64,000 nucleotides of DNA. Source: CPC320 sp002684375. GTDB taxonomy: Bacteria > Pseudomonadota > Alphaproteobacteria > Rhodobacterales > Rhodobacteraceae. Shown here piece after piece: positions 16,760 to 25,998 of the stretch. The notes under the pieces were generated by a model. That model did no database searches and was not told the origin of the DNA. It saw only the letters and a list, made by a program, of their open reading frames with translations. Both the position numbers and the translations under genes were made by a program. The number at the start of each line of letters is the position of its first letter. Position 1 is the first letter of the stretch. The stretch covers positions 17,902 to 81,901 of the forward strand of contig CBFIHZ010000017.1 in NCBI GenBank assembly GCA_965662545.1, read 5' to 3'.

Positions 16760-19578
16760 TGGCTGACCTTCCAAGTAAGTTCCGCTGGCCCGGCGCCCAC
16801 GGGCGATTTGATCGCATCAAAGGCGGGCTGGCTTTCATTGGCTGTTTCGGCTTTGGCGATTTTGACCCGCAAGTCAAACCACGCAGCTTGGCCTGTAATC
16901 GGGTCCGAATTGGCCCATCTAAGACCATCGCCTTTGGGCGGCAGTAATTCATGGATCAGGTGATTCAGCAAAAAGCCTTTGGTGGCCTCTGAGCTTTCTT
17001 CGCCCAGCGCCCATGCGCCTTTGCGTTTGCCGATGGCGTTCCACGTCCAAACGGTGTTTTCATTCAGCGCCGCCATGTGCGCCACCGGTACCGTGATCGA
17101 TCCGTGCACCGAACTGACGGTTGCCCAGTCACCGTCTGCCAGATTATGCTGCATCATGAGTTTAGTCGGCAAATACAGGGGGTTATGGCCGTGGATTTGG
17201 CGCAGCCAAGCGTTTTGGCTGCCCCAGGAATGATACATCGCCATCGGGCGTTGGGTCAACGCATGAACGGGGTACTCTTCGGGGTCCACATGGCTGTCCT
17301 CAAACGGGGCGTACCAGATTGGCAGTGGATCGAGTGTGGTTTTAATCTGTTCTCTCAGATGATCCGGCGGTTGCCGGTCGCCATGGCCTTCGGCGGCCAG
17401 TTGAAAGCGGCGCATCGGCTCGACATAGAGCTGAAAAAGATAGGGCTGGGGGCTGTCATACAGGCCCATCTTGACCGCCCAATCCTGATATTTATTGTTC
17501 CAAGGTTTATAGTAATGTGCCCCGTCCGGTATATGTTCGACAAAAAAGCCGCCGTTTTCGATATAGCGGTTCAATTGGTCTTTGTTGATGTCACCGCGGC
17601 CGCTATCTGAGCCGTCGCCCCGAAACCCGGCAAGTGGGCCGATGCCGGGTTTGCGGATATGGTTGACGATATAGTCGGCATAATCGGCATATTTCTGGCT
17701 GCCATCTTCATTTGTGAAGCCGGGCAGGTTAAGCCGAGCACCCAGTTCACACAGCACCGATTGAAAACCGCGCACATTGCGGTCAGGCTCGATCACTGGC
17801 CAGCGAATGGCGTCGGCGGCAGCATCGGCCTCGCAGATTGGCCGGTCCAGAAGGCTGATACAATCATGACGCTCCAAATAGGTGGTGTCGGGTAAAATCA
17901 GATCGGCATAGGCGACCATTTCCGACGAATAGGCATCTGAATAAATGATATTGGGGATCACATAGTCGCCGTTTTCATCTGTATCTGTCAGCATTTCGAT
18001 TACACCGCTGGTGTTCATCGAGCTGTTCCACGACATATTGGCCATATACATAAACATGGTGTCGATCTTATAGGGATCTCCGGCATGGGCGTTCGAGATC
18101 ACCATATGCATCAGACCATGGGCGGACATTGGGTTTTCCCATGTAAAGGCCTTGTCAATCCTTGCTGGTGACCCATCGGCTTTCAGAGCCAAATCATCGG
18201 GTCCGTGCACAAATCCCAGATGCGGGCCGTCCAGTGGCGCGCCGGGGGTTACTTTGCAATGTGGTTTGGGGTGTACTTCAGGGGGTTTTGGATAGGGTGG
18301 TTTAAAACGAAAGCCGCCGGGCACTTCGACGGTGCCGAGAATGATTTGCAGGACATGCAGCGCCCGGCAGGTTTGAAATCCGTTGGAATGGGCGGAAATT
18401 CCCCGCATGGCATGAAAACTGACCGGGCGACCGATCATTTTGGTATGGGTGTCCCCGCGAAAATCTGTCCATTCCTGATCAAGCTCGATGGCCTCGTCAA
18501 AGGCAACTCGGGCGATTTCTGCGGCGATACGGCGAATTTTATCTGCTGAAATTCCAACCCGTTCCGTGACGGCATCCGCTGAATAGCTTGGATCGAGATA
18601 GCGCTCAGCCATCAGGTGGAATACGGGCCGGTGGGTCACCCCGCCGTGGCGATAGGTGGCCGACAGGTCGGGCTGGACACCGGGCTGGTCAAACGGGGTC
18701 AGCTTTCCAGAGACGCTGTCGACAACCAACTGTTTGCCGTCTGCGTCGCGCATCAGCAGGCCGTGTTCAGAGGACTTGGGATCGCTATTGATCAGGACGG
18801 GTGCGTTCGTGTAGCGTGCCAGATAGTCAAGGTCCATTTTGCCGGCGCGCATCAATTCATGCACGAGAGCGAGGATAAACAAGCCGTCGGTGCCTGGAGT
18901 GATGCCGACCCATTCATCGGCGATTGCGTTATAACCCGACCGGATAGGGTTGACGCCGATGACTTTTGCGCCTCGGGCTTTTATCTTGCCCAGCCCCATC
19001 TTGATCGGGTTGCTGTCATGGTCTTCGGCCACACCGAACAACATGAACAATTTGGTGTGGTCCCAGTCGGGTTGGCCAAATTCCCAAAACGCGCCCCCCA
19101 TAGTATAAATGCCAGCGGCGGCCATATTTACCGAACAAAATCCACCATGCGCGGCATAGTTGGGCGTGCCAAAATTCTGCGCCCAAAAGCTGGTGAAGGA
19201 CTGCGACTGATCGCGTCCGGTGAAAAACGCCAGTTTCTCCGGGTTATTCTTGCGGATCGGCTCCAACAAATTGGTGGCCATGCTTAAGGCTTCGTCCCAG
19301 CTGATTTCTTCAAATTCACCAGAGCCCCTTGGGCCGACACGTTTCAAAGGAGCCTGCAGGCGCGAGGGGGCGTTGACCTGCATAATACCGGCGCTGCCTT
19401 TGGCGCATAGGACACCCTTGTTGACCGGATGATCCCGGTTGCCTTCGATATAGGCGACCTTGCCCCGTTTTAAATGCACGTTAATTCCGCAGCGACACGC
19501 GCACATGTAACAGGTCGTCTTACGGATTTCATCCGAGACCTCTGGGGATTTATTCAATATCGGTTGCTCGAAGGTCAT
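16756..19578 (-). CDS. soeA: Molybdopterin catalytic subunit of sulfite-oxidising enzyme, SoeA
   Basis: A 940-aa bis-MGD oxidoreductase of the DMSO-reductase family. An N-terminal 4Fe-4S site uses Cys23, Cys26, Cys30 and Cys58; GGFCSV around Cys148 is where a Mo-ligating Cys is expected. There is no twin-arginine signal, so the enzyme should be cytoplasmic, as in SoeABC and unlike periplasmic DmsA or PsrA. The assignment to sulfite oxidation rests on family likeness and on position: it sits 1.1 kb from the citrate synthase/pta/ackA/xsc block that releases sulfite. A related polysulfide or tetrathionate enzyme is the main alternative. Confidence 0.82.
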   Translation of the reverse strand: MTFEQPILNKSPEVSDEIRKTTCYMCACRCGINVHLKRGKVAYIEGNRDHPVNKGVLCAKGSAGIMQVNAPSRLQAPLKRVGPRGSGEFEEISWDEALSMATNLLEPIRKNNPEKLAFFTGRDQSQSFTSFWAQNFGTPNYAAHGGFCSVNMAAAGIYTMGGAFWEFGQPDWDHTKLFMLFGVAEDHDSNPIKMGLGKIKARGAKVIGVNPIRSGYNAIADEWVGITPGTDGLFILALVHELMRAGKMDLDYLARYTNAPVLINSDPKSSEHGLLMRDADGKQLVVDSVSGKLTPFDQPGVQPDLSATYRHGGVTHRPVFHLMAERYLDPSYSADAVTERVGISADKIRRIAAEIARVAFDEAIELDQEWTDFRGDTHTKMIGRPVSFHAMRGISAHSNGFQTCRALHVLQIILGTVEVPGGFRFKPPYPKPPEVHPKPHCKVTPGAPLDGPHLGFVHGPDDLALKADGSPARIDKAFTWENPMSAHGLMHMVISNAHAGDPYKIDTMFMYMANMSWNSSMNTSGVIEMLTDTDENGDYVIPNIIYSDAYSSEMVAYADLILPDTTYLERHDCISLLDRPICEADAAADAIRWPVIEPDRNVRGFQSVLCELGARLNLPGFTNEDGSQKYADYADYIVNHIRKPGIGPLAGFRGDGSDSGRGDINKDQLNRYIENGGFFVEHIPDGAHYYKPWNNKYQDWAVKMGLYDSPQPYLFQLYVEPMRRFQLAAEGHGDRQPPDHLREQIKTTLDPLPIWYAPFEDSHVDPEEYPVHALTQRPMAMYHSWGSQNAWLRQIHGHNPLYLPTKLMMQHNLADGDWATVSSVHGSITVPVAHMAALNENTVWTWNAIGKRKGAWALGEESSEATKGFLLNHLIHELLPPKGDGLRWANSDPITGQAAWFDLRVKIAKAETANESQPAFDAIKSPVGAGPAELTWKVSQ

Positions 19579-19604
19579 CTGGCGTCCTTTTCGGATAGTT
19601 TATG

Positions 19605-20642
19605 TCATGGCAAAGCGGTGATCCCGATCAGGACAAAGCTTGCGATAAAGAGTGTTTCGGTGAACAAAAGCGCAATTGCTGGCCCACCCACGGCCAGTAC
19701 GTGCTTGAGGTTTGTTTTCATGCCCACTGCCGCAATCGCGGTCAAGAGCAGCCACCGCGAGGCCTCGCTTAGAAATGTGGCGATTTGGGCAGGGATCAGA
19801 TGCAGTGAATTTAATGTTGCAAGCACCAGAAACACCACCACAAAGGTTGGCAGCAATGGTGGTTTGCTGCCGTCTCTGGGTGTCTGGGCAAAGCTTCGGA
19901 TGACAACTGAGGCAACCAAAACCACTGGTGCCAATAGCGCCACTCGGATCAATTTCACCAAAGTGGCGGTGTCACCGGTTGGCTCGGAGATAGAAAATCC
20001 GGCCCCGACCACCTGTGCGACATCGTGAATGGTACCCCCCAGAAACACCCCGCCACCTGTTTCACCGATGTCCAATACATGGACCACAACTGGATAGGCC
20101 ACCATGGCCATCGTCGACAGCACCGTGACGCCCAAAACGGTAAAGATCAGGCGCTGTTCGCTACGGTCGTCTTTTGGCAATATTGCGCTGATGGCCATCG
20201 CTGCCGAGGCACCACAGATTGCCACCGCGCCGGCAGTAAGTAAGCCAAACCGCCAGCCGTGGCCAAAGAATCGCGCCACCCAAAGCCCGAATAAAATTGT
20301 TGCCAGAACACCAAGCACCACCAGCCCGATCAACTGCGGGCCCAACCCAGTGATCAGGTCAGCACTGATCCGGACACCCAAAAGTGCCACCCCAACCCGC
20401 AACAACGTTTTGCCAGTAAAGCTTATACCAGCGACGGTTCTCCCCTCCTCACCGAGAAAGCTGACTGCCATGCCCAGCAAAAGCGCCAGCAGCATTACAG
20501 GGGTGCTGTAATGGTCTGCGAGAAACTGCGCTGTGGTGGCGACAATCATTGAAACAATTACCCCCGGAAACAGACTATATAGGCGGTTCTTGATGGTGGA
20601 TAGTCGCTTGAAAACGGCAAAGGGGTTGCGTGCAAGAGCCAT
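19605..20642 (-). CDS. tauZ: YeiH/TauZ-type membrane protein, putative sulfate/sulfite exporter
   Basis: A 345-aa protein with about ten transmembrane helices and the UPF0324 (COG2855) features TGKTLLRVGVALLGVRIS, AGAVAICGASAAMAI and GGTIHDVAQVVGAG. Genes of this family next to taurine-dissimilation genes have been called tauZ and proposed to export sulfate; transport has not been shown here. It precedes soeA by 26 bp on the same strand, suggesting one tauZ-soeABC transcript that oxidises sulfite and removes the product. The symbol is by analogy. Confidence 0.75.
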   Translation of the reverse strand: MALARNPFAVFKRLSTIKNRLYSLFPGVIVSMIVATTAQFLADHYSTPVMLLALLLGMAVSFLGEEGRTVAGISFTGKTLLRVGVALLGVRISADLITGLGPQLIGLVVLGVLATILFGLWVARFFGHGWRFGLLTAGAVAICGASAAMAISAILPKDDRSEQRLIFTVLGVTVLSTMAMVAYPVVVHVLDIGETGGGVFLGGTIHDVAQVVGAGFSISEPTGDTATLVKLIRVALLAPVVLVASVVIRSFAQTPRDGSKPPLLPTFVVVFLVLATLNSLHLIPAQIATFLSEASRWLLLTAIAAVGMKTNLKHVLAVGGPAIALLFTETLFIASFVLIGITALP

Positions 20643-20727
20643 GGTTTTTTGTTGTCCTGTGTTGAAATCATGGGTTGCATAAACTTTCTTGTTTCGAAGA
20701 GCATGAAGCTGCCGGTTTTGTATTATA

Positions 20728-21861
20728 CTAGCGCGTTTCTAGGGTTTTAAAAGGCCGCATTTCCGGGCCATTGTAAAGTGTTAGCGGCCGTATTAGAATG
20801 TTTCCCCGCTGCTGTTCGAGACATTGTATAATCCAGCCGGGCATGCGCCCGATGGCAAAGATCGGGACGTAGAGATCCATCGGAATACCATGCAGCTGAT
20901 AGACAACACCAGAATAAAAGTCGACGTTTACATTCAGGCCGTGGCGCGCATAGGGTTTCATCGCATCGACGACGCCTTGCAAGATCTCATACCATTCCGG
21001 AGCACCCATTTCTTGGCCCAGTTTGCGCACGCCCTCGCGCATGTGGCGGGCGCGGGGATCCTCGGCACGGTAGACCCGGTGACCAAATCCCGTCACTGGT
21101 TCACGCGCCCCCCGTTTGGCTTTGACATAATCAGCCGCTTTTTCGGGGGTGCCAATTTCCATCACCATTTTCATTACATCTTCTGCAGCCCCGCCATGGG
21201 CTGGACCGGCCAACGTCGCCAAAGCGGTGACAACGGCGCCGTGCAGATTGGCCTCGGTGCCAACCGTCACCCGGGCGGCAAAACTCGACGCATTGGATCC
21301 GTGTTCGGCATGCAAAATGAAATCGACATCCGCCAGCCGTGCCGCATCCGCCGAGGGCACCTCGCCTTTCAGCATCCACAGCCAGTTGGCTGCATGCGAC
21401 AGGCTGGGATCTGGTGCCACCGGTGTGCGTCCGTTGCGAAGCGCCTCATGGGCCGCAATGATCATCGGCAACTGGCTGGTCAGGCGTATCCCGTTTTCAA
21501 TAAAGGCCTCTTCGCCGATTTGAAGACTTTGTGGCTCAAGCGCCGCCAGCGCCGATGTTGCCGTGCGCAGAACATCCATGGGATGGCCGGATTTTGTCGC
21601 CTCGATAATCTGGTAAATCTCTTGCGGCAGATGCCGAGCAGCTTTCAATCGGGCGTCAAAGTCAGACAGTTCCTTGGTGTTGGGTAATTCGCCAAAGATC
21701 AGCAGATAGGCGACTTCTTCAAAGGTCGCCTTGGTCGCCAGATCGTGGATTGAATACCCACGGTAACTCAACTCACCCTTACTGCCATCGATATGGCTGA
21801 CACCTGAGCGTTCGAAATAGATGCCTTTTAGGCCACGGTTTATCTTGACGTTTTCGGTCAT
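20728..21861 (-). CDS. Citrate synthase / 2-methylcitrate synthase family protein
   Basis: A 377-aa type-I-like citrate synthase. It shows the N-terminal GLKGIYFERSGVSHIDGSKG and SYRGYSIHDLA, HAEHGSNASSF near the first active-site His, GPAHGGAAEDV, and FGHRVYRAEDPRAR with catalytic His and Arg; a conserved late Asp lies in NVNVDFYSGVVY. The length fits the short (about 375 aa) citrate/methylcitrate class. Its place between the Soe genes and pta suggests it drains acetyl-CoA made from taurine into the TCA cycle (inference). TAGGAGACAGCA precedes the ATG. Confidence 0.88.
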   Translation of the reverse strand: MTENVKINRGLKGIYFERSGVSHIDGSKGELSYRGYSIHDLATKATFEEVAYLLIFGELPNTKELSDFDARLKAARHLPQEIYQIIEATKSGHPMDVLRTATSALAALEPQSLQIGEEAFIENGIRLTSQLPMIIAAHEALRNGRTPVAPDPSLSHAANWLWMLKGEVPSADAARLADVDFILHAEHGSNASSFAARVTVGTEANLHGAVVTALATLAGPAHGGAAEDVMKMVMEIGTPEKAADYVKAKRGAREPVTGFGHRVYRAEDPRARHMREGVRKLGQEMGAPEWYEILQGVVDAMKPYARHGLNVNVDFYSGVVYQLHGIPMDLYVPIFAIGRMPGWIIQCLEQQRGNILIRPLTLYNGPEMRPFKTLETR

Positions 21862-21894
21862 TGCTGTCTCCTACGACTGTACACGGAGGTATAC

Positions 21895-22761
21895 ATGTCG
21901 ATTTTAGAAAAAATATATGCACGCGCCCGAGAGCGCAACGCAAAGGTGGTATTTCCCGAGTTGGGTGATCCCCGTGTGGCCAAAGCAGCGGCCCGTTTGC
22001 AGGCGGATGGGCTGTGCCAACCGATGCCGCTTGCAGATATTTGCGATGCCCAGATCGAGGTTCTGACACAGGCGCGGGGGATGAAAGAAGCAATCGCCAG
22101 GCGTCTGCTGGCCAAACCATTGTATCGCGCCGCCGCGATGGTGGCGACTGGGCAGGCCGATGCAATGGTGGCAGGGGCAGACAGTGCGACGAAGCGGGTG
22201 ATCGAGGCTGCTAGCATTGCCATTGGTCTGGATCCGAAGATCACAACTCCGTCCTCGTTTTTTCTGATGCTGTTTCCCGATGGGCGCAGTTTGATTTTCA
22301 CGGATTGCGCAGTCAATGTTGCGCCGTCGCAGGACGAACTGATCGATATCGCTCGGGCAACCGCGGCGTCGGCACAGGGACTACTGGGCGCGCCCCGCGT
22401 TGCGCTGTTGTCATATTCAACGGGTGAGTCAGGCCAGGGGCATTCGGTAGACCTGACGCGCGGGGCCGCCAATGCACTGGCAGATCTGGGCATCGACAGT
22501 TTCGGTCCGATCCAGGCGGATGCGGCGTTGAACCAAGCCATTGCAGCCAAAAAAGGCGTGCAGTCTGGCGATTTTAACGTGCTGGTTTTTCCTGACTTAA
22601 ACGCCGGGAATATCGGGTATAAGCTGTGCCAAGAACTGGCTTCAGCCCAAGCGTTGGGGCCTTTTTTGCAAGGCTTTCGCAAGCCGGTCTGCGATCTCAG
22701 CCGAGGCGCGTCTGTTGAGGATATTGTGGCGGCAACTGCCGTGACTGTGGCAACAGGGTAA
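21895..22761 (+). CDS. pta: Phosphate acetyltransferase
   Basis: A 288-aa enzyme converting acetyl phosphate plus CoA to acetyl-CoA. It is shorter than most catalytic-domain-only Pta proteins (about 320-330 aa), but the core is complete: VVFPELGDPRVAKAA, ADAMVAGADSATKRVIEAA, ALLSYSTGESGQGHSVD, VLVFPDLNAGNIGYK and the C-terminal KPVCDLSRGASVEDI. ACGGAGG lies 6 nt before the ATG. It is the only plus-strand gene in the taurine island: 33 bp divergent from the citrate synthase, and one base from the end of ackA on the other strand. It receives the acetyl phosphate made by Xsc. Confidence 0.93.
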   Translation: MSILEKIYARARERNAKVVFPELGDPRVAKAAARLQADGLCQPMPLADICDAQIEVLTQARGMKEAIARRLLAKPLYRAAAMVATGQADAMVAGADSATKRVIEAASIAIGLDPKITTPSSFFLMLFPDGRSLIFTDCAVNVAPSQDELIDIARATAASAQGLLGAPRVALLSYSTGESGQGHSVDLTRGAANALADLGIDSFGPIQADAALNQAIAAKKGVQSGDFNVLVFPDLNAGNIGYKLCQELASAQALGPFLQGFRKPVCDLSRGASVEDIVAATAVTVATG

Positions 22762-22762
22762 C

Positions 22763-23926
22763 TCATGCAGTGTCCCTGAGAATTGACAATGTGTCGGCTG
22801 CGATCATGCGCTCTTCCTGCGCCGGCACGACCCAGATTGCCACCTTTGAGCTGTCCGCGTGCAGCCGGGTTTTGCGCCCGTGGTTGGCATCGACATCAAG
22901 GCGAACCCCGGCCCATTCCAGACCGCGCAAAATGCGGGCGCGCACACCAATAGCGTTCTCGCCAATGCCGCCGGTAAAAGCGATTGCATCGATCCCTTCC
23001 ATTGCGGCAATCAAAGATCCCGCATGGCGCAGGCTCCAATAGCAAAAGTGTTCAATTGCAAAGGCGCTGTCGGCCGAGGCATCCAGCATCAGGTTGCGCA
23101 TGTCAGATTTACCGCCCGACAGGCCCAAAAGGCCGCTTTCATGGTTCAAGATAGCCTTTGTGCGTTCCAGCCCATTGTCGGCGACCAGACGCAGGACCGC
23201 ATTGGCATCGATGCCGCCAGAGCGCGTGCCCATTGTCAGCCCGTCCAGTGGCGAATATCCCATCGTTGTTGCGACCGAATGACCGTTTAAAATAGCGCAC
23301 AGACTGGCGCCATTGCCAAGGTGGAACGCCAACAGGCGTGAGGGAAGCTTCTGGTCGGATACGAGGGGTAATGTCTGGGTCAAAGACGCATAGCTTAGGC
23401 CGTGAAACCCATAGCGGCGGATGCCTTTGGTCTCGATCATGCGCGGGATCGCATAGCGGGTCGCCACGGTTGGGTTGGTGGCGTGAAACGAGGTGTCAAA
23501 GCTGGCGTATTGCGGTACATCCGGCGCCAATTCAGACAGCATATCAATTGCGGCTAGATTATGGGGATTGTGCAGAGGCGCCAGCGGTGTGCAATTGTTG
23601 ATCTCGGCACGCACCTCTGGAGTAAGACGGACAGGCTGTGTCAGTTTGGCGCCACCATGCACCACGCGGTGGCCAACGGCTGCCAGAGCCTTAAGGTCGA
23701 AGCCCCGCGTTTTCAACCGTTCCAGTACAGCGCTCAGGGCGGCACGATGGTCAATAAAGGGGGTGTTTTCGACATCTGTTCCGATGGTTAGTTTCGAAAC
23801 CTCGCCGATACCTTCTGCAATCCCTGAGAGGGTCTGGTTGAGGTGGCCATCAAAAAGGGCAAACTTTATGGACGAAGATCCTGCGTTGAGAACCAGAATG
23901 TTGGGGGCGTCTGCTTGATGCGCCAT
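22763..23926 (-). CDS. ackA: Acetate kinase
   Basis: ATG at 23926 gives 387 aa; a GTG four codons upstream is the alternative. Seen: ILVLNAGSSSIKFALFD (phosphate-binding N-terminus), GHRVVHGGAKL, the YGFHGLSYASL signature, AFHLGNGASLCAI, SPLDGLTMGTRSGGIDAN and FTGGIGENA. It interconverts acetyl phosphate plus ADP and acetate plus ATP, so it offers an ATP-yielding overflow route from Xsc beside Pta. It is downstream of xsc on the same strand, with two strong hairpins between them. Confidence 0.95.
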   Translation of the reverse strand: MAHQADAPNILVLNAGSSSIKFALFDGHLNQTLSGIAEGIGEVSKLTIGTDVENTPFIDHRAALSAVLERLKTRGFDLKALAAVGHRVVHGGAKLTQPVRLTPEVRAEINNCTPLAPLHNPHNLAAIDMLSELAPDVPQYASFDTSFHATNPTVATRYAIPRMIETKGIRRYGFHGLSYASLTQTLPLVSDQKLPSRLLAFHLGNGASLCAILNGHSVATTMGYSPLDGLTMGTRSGGIDANAVLRLVADNGLERTKAILNHESGLLGLSGGKSDMRNLMLDASADSAFAIEHFCYWSLRHAGSLIAAMEGIDAIAFTGGIGENAIGVRARILRGLEWAGVRLDVDANHGRKTRLHADSSKVAIWVVPAQEERMIAADTLSILRDTA

Positions 23927-23949
23927 ATCACGCGTCACGTCTGTGGGGG

Positions 23950-24033
23950 GGCGCCATCAGGCATTTGACAGCTTGCCTGATGCGCCCTCTTTGCCCAGAC
24001 GAAAGGGATCAGAACAGCCCTGCTGGGCTGATC
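23950..24033 (-). terminator. Two hairpins between xsc and ackA
   Basis: The first (23950-23986) has a 9-bp perfect stem CATCAGGCA/TGCCTGATG extended by 4 bp past a bulged C. The second (24007-24033) has outer arms GATCAG/CTGATC and an inner CCC/GGG. Neither has a long T run on the minus strand, so attenuation or mRNA processing between xsc and ackA is as likely as termination. Confidence 0.4.
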
Positions 24034-24100
24034 TGAGTCTAGGCGTGTCTCTTTCTTGCAGAGGGTCATACTCGCCTCCCGTTTCGGTGTCGACGCGGTC

Positions 24101-25879
24101 TTATTCGACCGTTTGCACTCGCATATCGTCTGCGCTGATGCCTGCCACTGCGACAGGGGCCTTCATCGCGTCGCGGCGGAACGGCTCGCCCAGCTCTTGG
24201 TTGATCATCGCCTCGATCAGCGTGGTCTTGCCGTGTTTCATCTGGTCTTCAACAGCCGTGTGTAGCGCCGCTGTCAATTCGTCCATTGTGCGCGCTTGCA
24301 CGCCTTGAAGACCGCAGGCTTGCGCGATACCGGCATAGGACACTTTGTCATCCAATTCGGTGCCGATGAAGTTATCCTCATACCACAGGGTAGAATTGCG
24401 CTTTTCGGCGCCCCATTGGTAATTGCGGAAGACAATCATCGTCACAGCCGGCCATTCTTCCCGGCCGATTGCGGTCAATTCGGTCACAGCAATGCCAAAG
24501 GCGCCGTCGCCTGCAAAGCCGACAACCGGAACATCAGGACAGCCGATTTTTGCACCGACAATCGATGGCAGCCCATAGCCGCAGGGACCAAACAGGCCCG
24601 GGGCCAAATATTTGCGACCGTCTTCGAACGACGGATACGCGTTACCGATGGCACAATTGTTGCCGATATCAGAGCTGATAATCGCCTCTTTGGGTAAGGC
24701 GCTCTGGATGGCGCGCCACGCTTTGCGCGGGCTGAGCCATTCGGGCTTGCTGGCGCGGGCGCGCTGGTTCCAAGTGGTGCCGGGATCATCGTCTTCGTGA
24801 TCCATGCTGGACAATTGCTGTGCCCAAGCCGATTTGGTCTGAGCGATTGTAGCTTTGCGCTCGGTGCGGCCACTGTCGCCTGCGGTATCAGACAGTTTCT
24901 CCAATAGGGCCGATGCCACGTTTTTAGCGTCGCCAATGATCCCTACCGTAACTTTTTTGGTTAGGCCAATCCGGTCTGGATTGATATCCACTTGAATAAT
25001 TTTGGCATCTTTGGGCCAGTAGTCGATACCGTATCCCGGCAGTGTTGAGAACGGGTTCAAGCGGGTGCCAAGGCACAGGACGACATCCGCCTTTGAAATC
25101 AGCTCCATGCCGGCTTTCGAGCCGTTGTATCCCAGCGGTCCGGCAAACAGGGGATGCGACCCGGGAAAGGCGTCATTGTGTTGATAGCCGACACAAACTG
25201 GCGCGTCGAGGCGCTCGGCCAGTTTGATACTTTCGTTGATGCCATTTGCCAATATTACCCCCGCGCCATTCAGAATGACGGGCGTTTTGGCCGACGAGAG
25301 CAGGTCCGCGGCTTGTTGTAACGCGGTGTCCCCGCCTCTGGGCAGCTCGAAAGTGACCATTTCCGGCAGGTCGATGTCGATCACTTGGGTCCAGTAGTCA
25401 CGCGGCATGTTAATCTGCGCCGGTGCACTCATCCGCTTGGCGTTTAGGATCACGCGGTTCAGCACTTCCGCGACGCGGCTCGGATCGCGTACTTCTTCTT
25501 GGTATGCAACCATGTCTTCAAACAATGCCATCTGCTCGACTTCTTGGAAACCGCCCTGACCGATGGTCTTATTGGCCGCCTGTGGGGTCACCAACAGCAA
25601 AGGTGTGTGGTTCCAATAGGCAGTTTTCACCGGTGTCACAAAGTTCGTAATACCAGGACCATTTTGCGCAATCATCATGCTCATCTTGCCGGAAGCGCGG
25701 GTATAGCCATCGGCCATCATACCGCCGGATCCTTCATGGGCGCAGTCCCAGAAGTTGATCCCGGCCTGGGGAAACAGGTCGGAAATCGGCATAAAGGCCG
25801 AACCGATAATCCCAAAAGCATGTTCAATCCCATGCATCTGGAGGGTTTTTACAAAGGCTTCTTCGGTGGTCATTTTCAT
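24101..25879 (-). CDS. xsc: Sulfoacetaldehyde acetyltransferase
   Basis: A 592-aa ThDP enzyme that splits sulfoacetaldehyde with phosphate into acetyl phosphate and sulfite, the key step of C2-sulfonate breakdown. Start at 25879 (MKMTTEEAFVKTL) because AGGAG lies 9 nt upstream; the frame is open to 25939 but that segment covers the leader. Seen: GIEHAFGIIGSAFMPISDLF, HEGSGGMMADGYTRASGK (the ThDP-activating Glu region) and, late, VVGFAGDGAFGIAVTE with the GDG Mg/ThDP site. Length matches known Xsc (about 590 aa). A TauR-type operator is centred about 103 bp upstream of the start. Confidence 0.96.
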   Translation of the reverse strand: MKMTTEEAFVKTLQMHGIEHAFGIIGSAFMPISDLFPQAGINFWDCAHEGSGGMMADGYTRASGKMSMMIAQNGPGITNFVTPVKTAYWNHTPLLLVTPQAANKTIGQGGFQEVEQMALFEDMVAYQEEVRDPSRVAEVLNRVILNAKRMSAPAQINMPRDYWTQVIDIDLPEMVTFELPRGGDTALQQAADLLSSAKTPVILNGAGVILANGINESIKLAERLDAPVCVGYQHNDAFPGSHPLFAGPLGYNGSKAGMELISKADVVLCLGTRLNPFSTLPGYGIDYWPKDAKIIQVDINPDRIGLTKKVTVGIIGDAKNVASALLEKLSDTAGDSGRTERKATIAQTKSAWAQQLSSMDHEDDDPGTTWNQRARASKPEWLSPRKAWRAIQSALPKEAIISSDIGNNCAIGNAYPSFEDGRKYLAPGLFGPCGYGLPSIVGAKIGCPDVPVVGFAGDGAFGIAVTELTAIGREEWPAVTMIVFRNYQWGAEKRNSTLWYEDNFIGTELDDKVSYAGIAQACGLQGVQARTMDELTAALHTAVEDQMKHGKTTLIEAMINQELGEPFRRDAMKAPVAVAGISADDMRVQTVE

Positions 25880-25965
25880 TTCTGGGTACTCCTGTACAGG
25901 CCGGCCGAGTGAGTCGGTTTGTCTCAAATCTTGCGCCAAGATCTACGGGGTCGGATAAAACTCTG

Positions 25966-25998
25966 TTAGGGCCAGATGTAAAGCCCCATTAAGACCAA
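25966..25998 (-). promoter_or_regulatory. TauR-type direct-repeat operator upstream of xsc
   Basis: Half-sites TTAGGGCCAG (25966-25975) and TTAAGACCAA (25989-25998), 23 bp start to start. On the coding strand they read TTGGTCTTAA then CTGGCCCTAA. The same layout and distance recur before tpa and tauB. As I recall, the R. capsulatus TauR element is a repeat of CTGGACYTAA, which fits. The site directly follows the tauR stop codon. Confidence 0.75.

Noticed and set aside
16756..19578. Periplasmic DMSO or polysulfide reductase
   Set aside because: No twin-arginine signal on the catalytic subunit, and position beside the sulfite-releasing pathway favours SoeA; not fully excluded.
21858..22766. 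302-codon open frame opposite pta
   Set aside because: Antisense shadow of pta; its translation is Ala/Ser/Arg-rich without domain features, while the plus strand gives a clear Pta.
23950..24033. CRISPR or riboswitch between xsc and ackA
   Set aside because: Only two unrelated hairpins; no repeated units and no conserved riboswitch core recognised.
25880..25939. N-terminal extension of xsc
   Set aside because: The ribosome-binding site and the family N-terminus fit the start at 25879.
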